The notes below the pieces were generated by a model. It was not told the origin of the DNA. It did no database searches and saw nothing but the letters and a program-made list of their open reading frames with translations. From contig NZ_BMQF01000006.1 of assembly GCF_014647975.1 (NCBI RefSeq), positions 186,001 to 250,000 of the forward strand: a DNA stretch of 64,000 nucleotides, read 5' to 3'. Positions 61,856 through 64,000 of the stretch are shown in pieces; positions within the stretch are counted from its first letter, which is position 1, and the number at the start of each line of letters is the position of its first letter. Both the position numbers and the translations under genes were made by a program. The DNA comes from Streptomyces fumigatiscleroticus (GTDB lineage Bacteria > Actinomycetota > Actinomycetes > Streptomycetales > Streptomycetaceae).

Positions 61856-63067
61856 ATGGACCTGCTGAACACGCTGGTGGACAAGGGGCTTCGACGTGAG
61901 CCGCCGACCCGTGACGAGGCGCTCGCCGTCCTCGCCACGTCCGACGACGACCTGCTCGAGGTGGTGGCCGCGGCCGGCAAGGTGCGCCGTCACTGGTTCG
62001 GGCGACGGGTGAAACTCAACTATCTCGTCAACCTCAAGTCCGGACTGTGTCCGGAGGACTGCTCCTACTGCTCCCAGCGCCTCGGTTCGCGGGCGGACAT
62101 CCTCAAGTACACCTGGCTCAAGCCCGAGGAGGCCTCCGAGGCCGCCGCGGCCGGGCTGGCCGGGGGCGCCAAGCGGGTCTGCCTGGTGGCGAGCGGCCGG
62201 GGTCCGACCGACCGCGACGTGGACCGGGTCTCCGAGACGATCCGGGCCATCAAGGAGGGCAACGAGGGCGTCGAGGTGTGCGCCTGTCTCGGACTGCTCT
62301 CCGACGGCCAGGCGGAACGGCTGCGCGAGGCGGGCGCGGACGCCTACAACCACAACCTGAACACGTCCGAGGCCACTTACGGCGACATCACCACCACGCA
62401 CACCTACGCCGACCGCGTCGACACGGTGCGCAAGGCGCACGCGGCCGGCCTGTCCGCCTGCTCCGGTCTGATCGCGGGCATGGGCGAGAGCGACGAGGAC
62501 CTGGTGGACGTGGTCTTCTCGCTGCGCGAGCTGGACCCGGACTCCGTCCCGGTCAACTTCCTGATCCCGTTCGAGGGCACACCGCTGGCGAAGGAGTGGA
62601 ACCTCACCCCGCAGCGCTGTCTGCGGATCCTGGCGATGGTGCGGTTCGTCTGCCCGGACGCCGAGGTGCGCATCGCCGGCGGCCGCGAGGTCCATCTCCG
62701 TACGATGCAGCCGCTGGCCCTGCACCTGGCCAACTCGATCTTCCTCGGGGACTATCTGACCAGCGAGGGCCAGGCGGGCAGGGCGGACCTGGAGATGATC
62801 GCGGACGCCGGGTTCGAGGTGGAGGGCACCGACGAGGTGACGCTGCCGGAGCACCGGGCGGGCGGCGGCTGCCACCCGGACGGCGACGGCCGCGGCTCCA
62901 CGGACGGCGACGGCCGCGGCTCCACGGACGGCGACGGCCGCGGCTCCGCGGACGGCGGGGTGTGCGGCTCCGCCGCCGCCCCGGCCGCGCGGTCCGCCGG
63001 GCCCCGTACCGATCTGGTCGCCGTGCGCCGCCGGGGCGCCGGAACGGATCTCGCGCCCAATGCCTGA
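61856..63067 (+). CDS. bioB: Biotin synthase with repeat-containing C-terminal extension
   Basis: 403 residues, a radical SAM enzyme inserting sulfur into dethiobiotin. The [4Fe-4S] cysteines are Cys65, Cys69 and Cys72 in GLCPEDCSYCSQ, and YNHNLNTSEATYGDITTTHT and VRIAGGREVHLRTMQPLALH are family motifs. The catalytic part ends near residue 340; the rest contains three copies of an 8-residue unit (DGDGRGST/A) from a 24-bp tandem repeat. Its stop overlaps bioA by eight bases. Confidence 0.95.
   Translation: MDLLNTLVDKGLRREPPTRDEALAVLATSDDDLLEVVAAAGKVRRHWFGRRVKLNYLVNLKSGLCPEDCSYCSQRLGSRADILKYTWLKPEEASEAAAAGLAGGAKRVCLVASGRGPTDRDVDRVSETIRAIKEGNEGVEVCACLGLLSDGQAERLREAGADAYNHNLNTSEATYGDITTTHTYADRVDTVRKAHAAGLSACSGLIAGMGESDEDLVDVVFSLRELDPDSVPVNFLIPFEGTPLAKEWNLTPQRCLRILAMVRFVCPDAEVRIAGGREVHLRTMQPLALHLANSIFLGDYLTSEGQAGRADLEMIADAGFEVEGTDEVTLPEHRAGGGCHPDGDGRGSTDGDGRGSTDGDGRGSADGGVCGSAAAPAARSAGPRTDLVAVRRRGAGTDLAPNA
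62879..62950 (+). repeat. 24-bp tandem repeat, three units, inside bioB
   Basis: GACGGCGACGGCCGCGGCTC plus CACG recurs at 62879, 62903 and 62927, with one base change in the third unit (CACG to CGCG). It is in frame and adds DGDGRGST, DGDGRGST, DGDGRGSA to the protein. A partial unit, GACGGCGGGG, follows at 62951. Confidence 0.95.
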
Positions 63068-64000
63068 CCTGACCGTGCCGGAGCTGCTGGAGCTCGACCG
63101 GCGGCATGTCTGGCATCCGTACGGCCCCATGCCCGGCCGGGCGGAACCGCTCGTCGTGGAGTCGGCGAGCGGGGTGCGGCTGCGGCCGGCCGACGGCTCG
63201 GGCGAGCTGGTCGACGGGATGTCCTCCTGGTGGTCGGCGATCCACGGCTACAACCACCCGGTGCTGAACGAGGCGGTCCGCGAGCAGCTGGCGCGGATGA
63301 GCCATGTGATGTTCGGCGGGCTCACCCACGAGCCCGCCGTCCGGCTGGCGAAGCTCCTCGCCGACATCTCGCCCGGCGGTCTGGAGCATGTCTTCCTCGC
63401 CGACTCCGGGTCGGTCTCGGTCGAGGTCGCCGTCAAGATGTGTCTCCAGTACTGGCGTTCGCTCGGCCGGCCCGCCAAGCGGCGCCTGCTGACCTGGCGC
63501 GGCGGCTACCACGGGGACACCTGGCATCCGATGTCGGTGTGCGACCCCGAGGGCGGGATGCACGAGCTGTGGTCGGGCGTGCTGCCGCGCCAGGTGTTCG
63601 TGGACGCGCCGCCCGCGGGGTACGAGGAGGCCTACGCGGACCTGCTGCGCACGGAGATCGAGCGGCACGCCGGCGAGCTGGCCGCCGTGATCGTCGAGCC
63701 GGTGGTGCAGGGGGCGGGCGGCATGCGGTTCCACTCCCCCGCGTATCTGCGGGTGCTGCGCGAGGCCTGCGACGCCCATGACGTGCTGCTGGTCTTCGAC
63801 GAGATCGCGACCGGCTTCGGGCGTACGGGGGCGCTGTTCGCCGCGGAGCACGCGGCCGTGACGCCCGATGTCATGTGTGTGGGCAAGGCGCTGACCGGCG
63901 GCTATCTGACCATGGCGGCCACGCTGTGCACCCCGCGCGTGGCCGACGGCATCGCGCGGGGCGAGGTGCCGGTGCTCGCCCACGGGCCGACCTTCATGGG
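63060..64000 (+). CDS. bioA: Adenosylmethionine-8-amino-7-oxononanoate aminotransferase (cut by window end)
   Basis: First 313 residues of BioA, which uses SAM to aminate 8-amino-7-oxononanoate to 7,8-diaminononanoate. HVWHPYGPM and DGMSSWWSAIHGYNHPVLNE are the substrate-pocket motifs, WRGGYHGDTWHPMSV binds PLP, and LLVFDEIATGFGRTGALFA is conserved; the PLP lysine is in VGKALTGGYLTMA. The ATG at 63060 overlaps bioB by eight bases. The remainder lies beyond the window. Confidence 0.96.
   Translation, partial: MPDLTVPELLELDRRHVWHPYGPMPGRAEPLVVESASGVRLRPADGSGELVDGMSSWWSAIHGYNHPVLNEAVREQLARMSHVMFGGLTHEPAVRLAKLLADISPGGLEHVFLADSGSVSVEVAVKMCLQYWRSLGRPAKRRLLTWRGGYHGDTWHPMSVCDPEGGMHELWSGVLPRQVFVDAPPAGYEEAYADLLRTEIERHAGELAAVIVEPVVQGAGGMRFHSPAYLRVLREACDAHDVLLVFDEIATGFGRTGALFAAEHAAVTPDVMCVGKALTGGYLTMAATLCTPRVADGIARGEVPVLAHGPTFM

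Overview
The window is high-GC actinobacterial chromosome, almost certainly from a Streptomyces. GC is around 72% with strongly GC-biased third codon positions, GTG/TTG starts are frequent, and it carries Streptomyces-typical gene sets: rppA with a CYP158-type P450 and a cupin, a DUF397/DUF5753/anti-sigma-type ATPase trio, MurT/GatD, and a ureABCFGD operon. From memory, the gene order resembles the S. coelicolor SCO1169 to SCO1245 interval (xylA at one end, biotin genes at the other). No rRNA, tRNA, CRISPR array, integrase or intact insertion sequence was seen.

Layout. 1-3.3 kb: divergent xylose genes (xylA / xylB plus a ROK regulator). 3.4-6.7 kb: amino-acid permease, acetamidase/formamidase and a secreted amidase, with an 18-bp repeat block. 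6.8-15.2 kb: a GAF regulator and an aldehyde dehydrogenase, then about 5 kb of accessory DNA, then a DUF779 gene that normally accompanies such dehydrogenases. The accessory segment holds an orphan Pls/PosA-like carrier-plus-acyltransferase membrane protein with no adenylation domain, a luciferase-domain protein and a deleted MFS pseudogene. 15.2-27.3 kb: secreted phosphodiester-cleaving enzymes, an acyl-CoA dehydrogenase/quinone-reductase operon, a cupin regulator divergent from a thioredoxin-reductase-like flavoprotein, ATP-dependent DNA ligase with a NUDIX protein, and gabD. 27.4-30.2 kb: a three-gene tetrahydroxynaphthalene/flaviolin pigment operon. 30.3-39.6 kb: acyl-CoA dehydrogenase with a divergent TetR, peptide deformylase, murT-gatD, pfkA, a CtaG-like protein, and a Ser/Thr kinase interrupted by an amber codon.

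39.6-44.2 kb: a four-gene unit pairing a sodium/solute symporter with a LytS/LytTR two-component system. 44.2-46.4 kb: Lrp regulator, DDAH and ornithine aminotransferase (arginine-derivative catabolism). 46.5-51.1 kb: RpiB-like protein, MFS transporter, PlsC and a secreted tripeptidyl aminopeptidase. 51.2-55.8 kb: urease operon with a GlnR-like box upstream. 55.9-57.3 kb: an orphan Phd antitoxin divergent from a ClpP-like protein whose catalytic histidine is arginine. 57.6-58.3 kb: a c-di-AMP (ydaO-type) riboswitch before an NlpC/P60 cell-wall hydrolase. 58.8-60.5 kb: WhiJ-like regulatory trio. 60.6-64 kb: biotin genes bioF, bioB and bioA, the last cut by the window end.

The points most worth a second look are the A-domain-less Pls-like protein and the insertion carrying it, the amber-interrupted kinase, the pseudo-ClpP, the flavoprotein lacking an NADPH motif, and the tandem repeat inside bioB.
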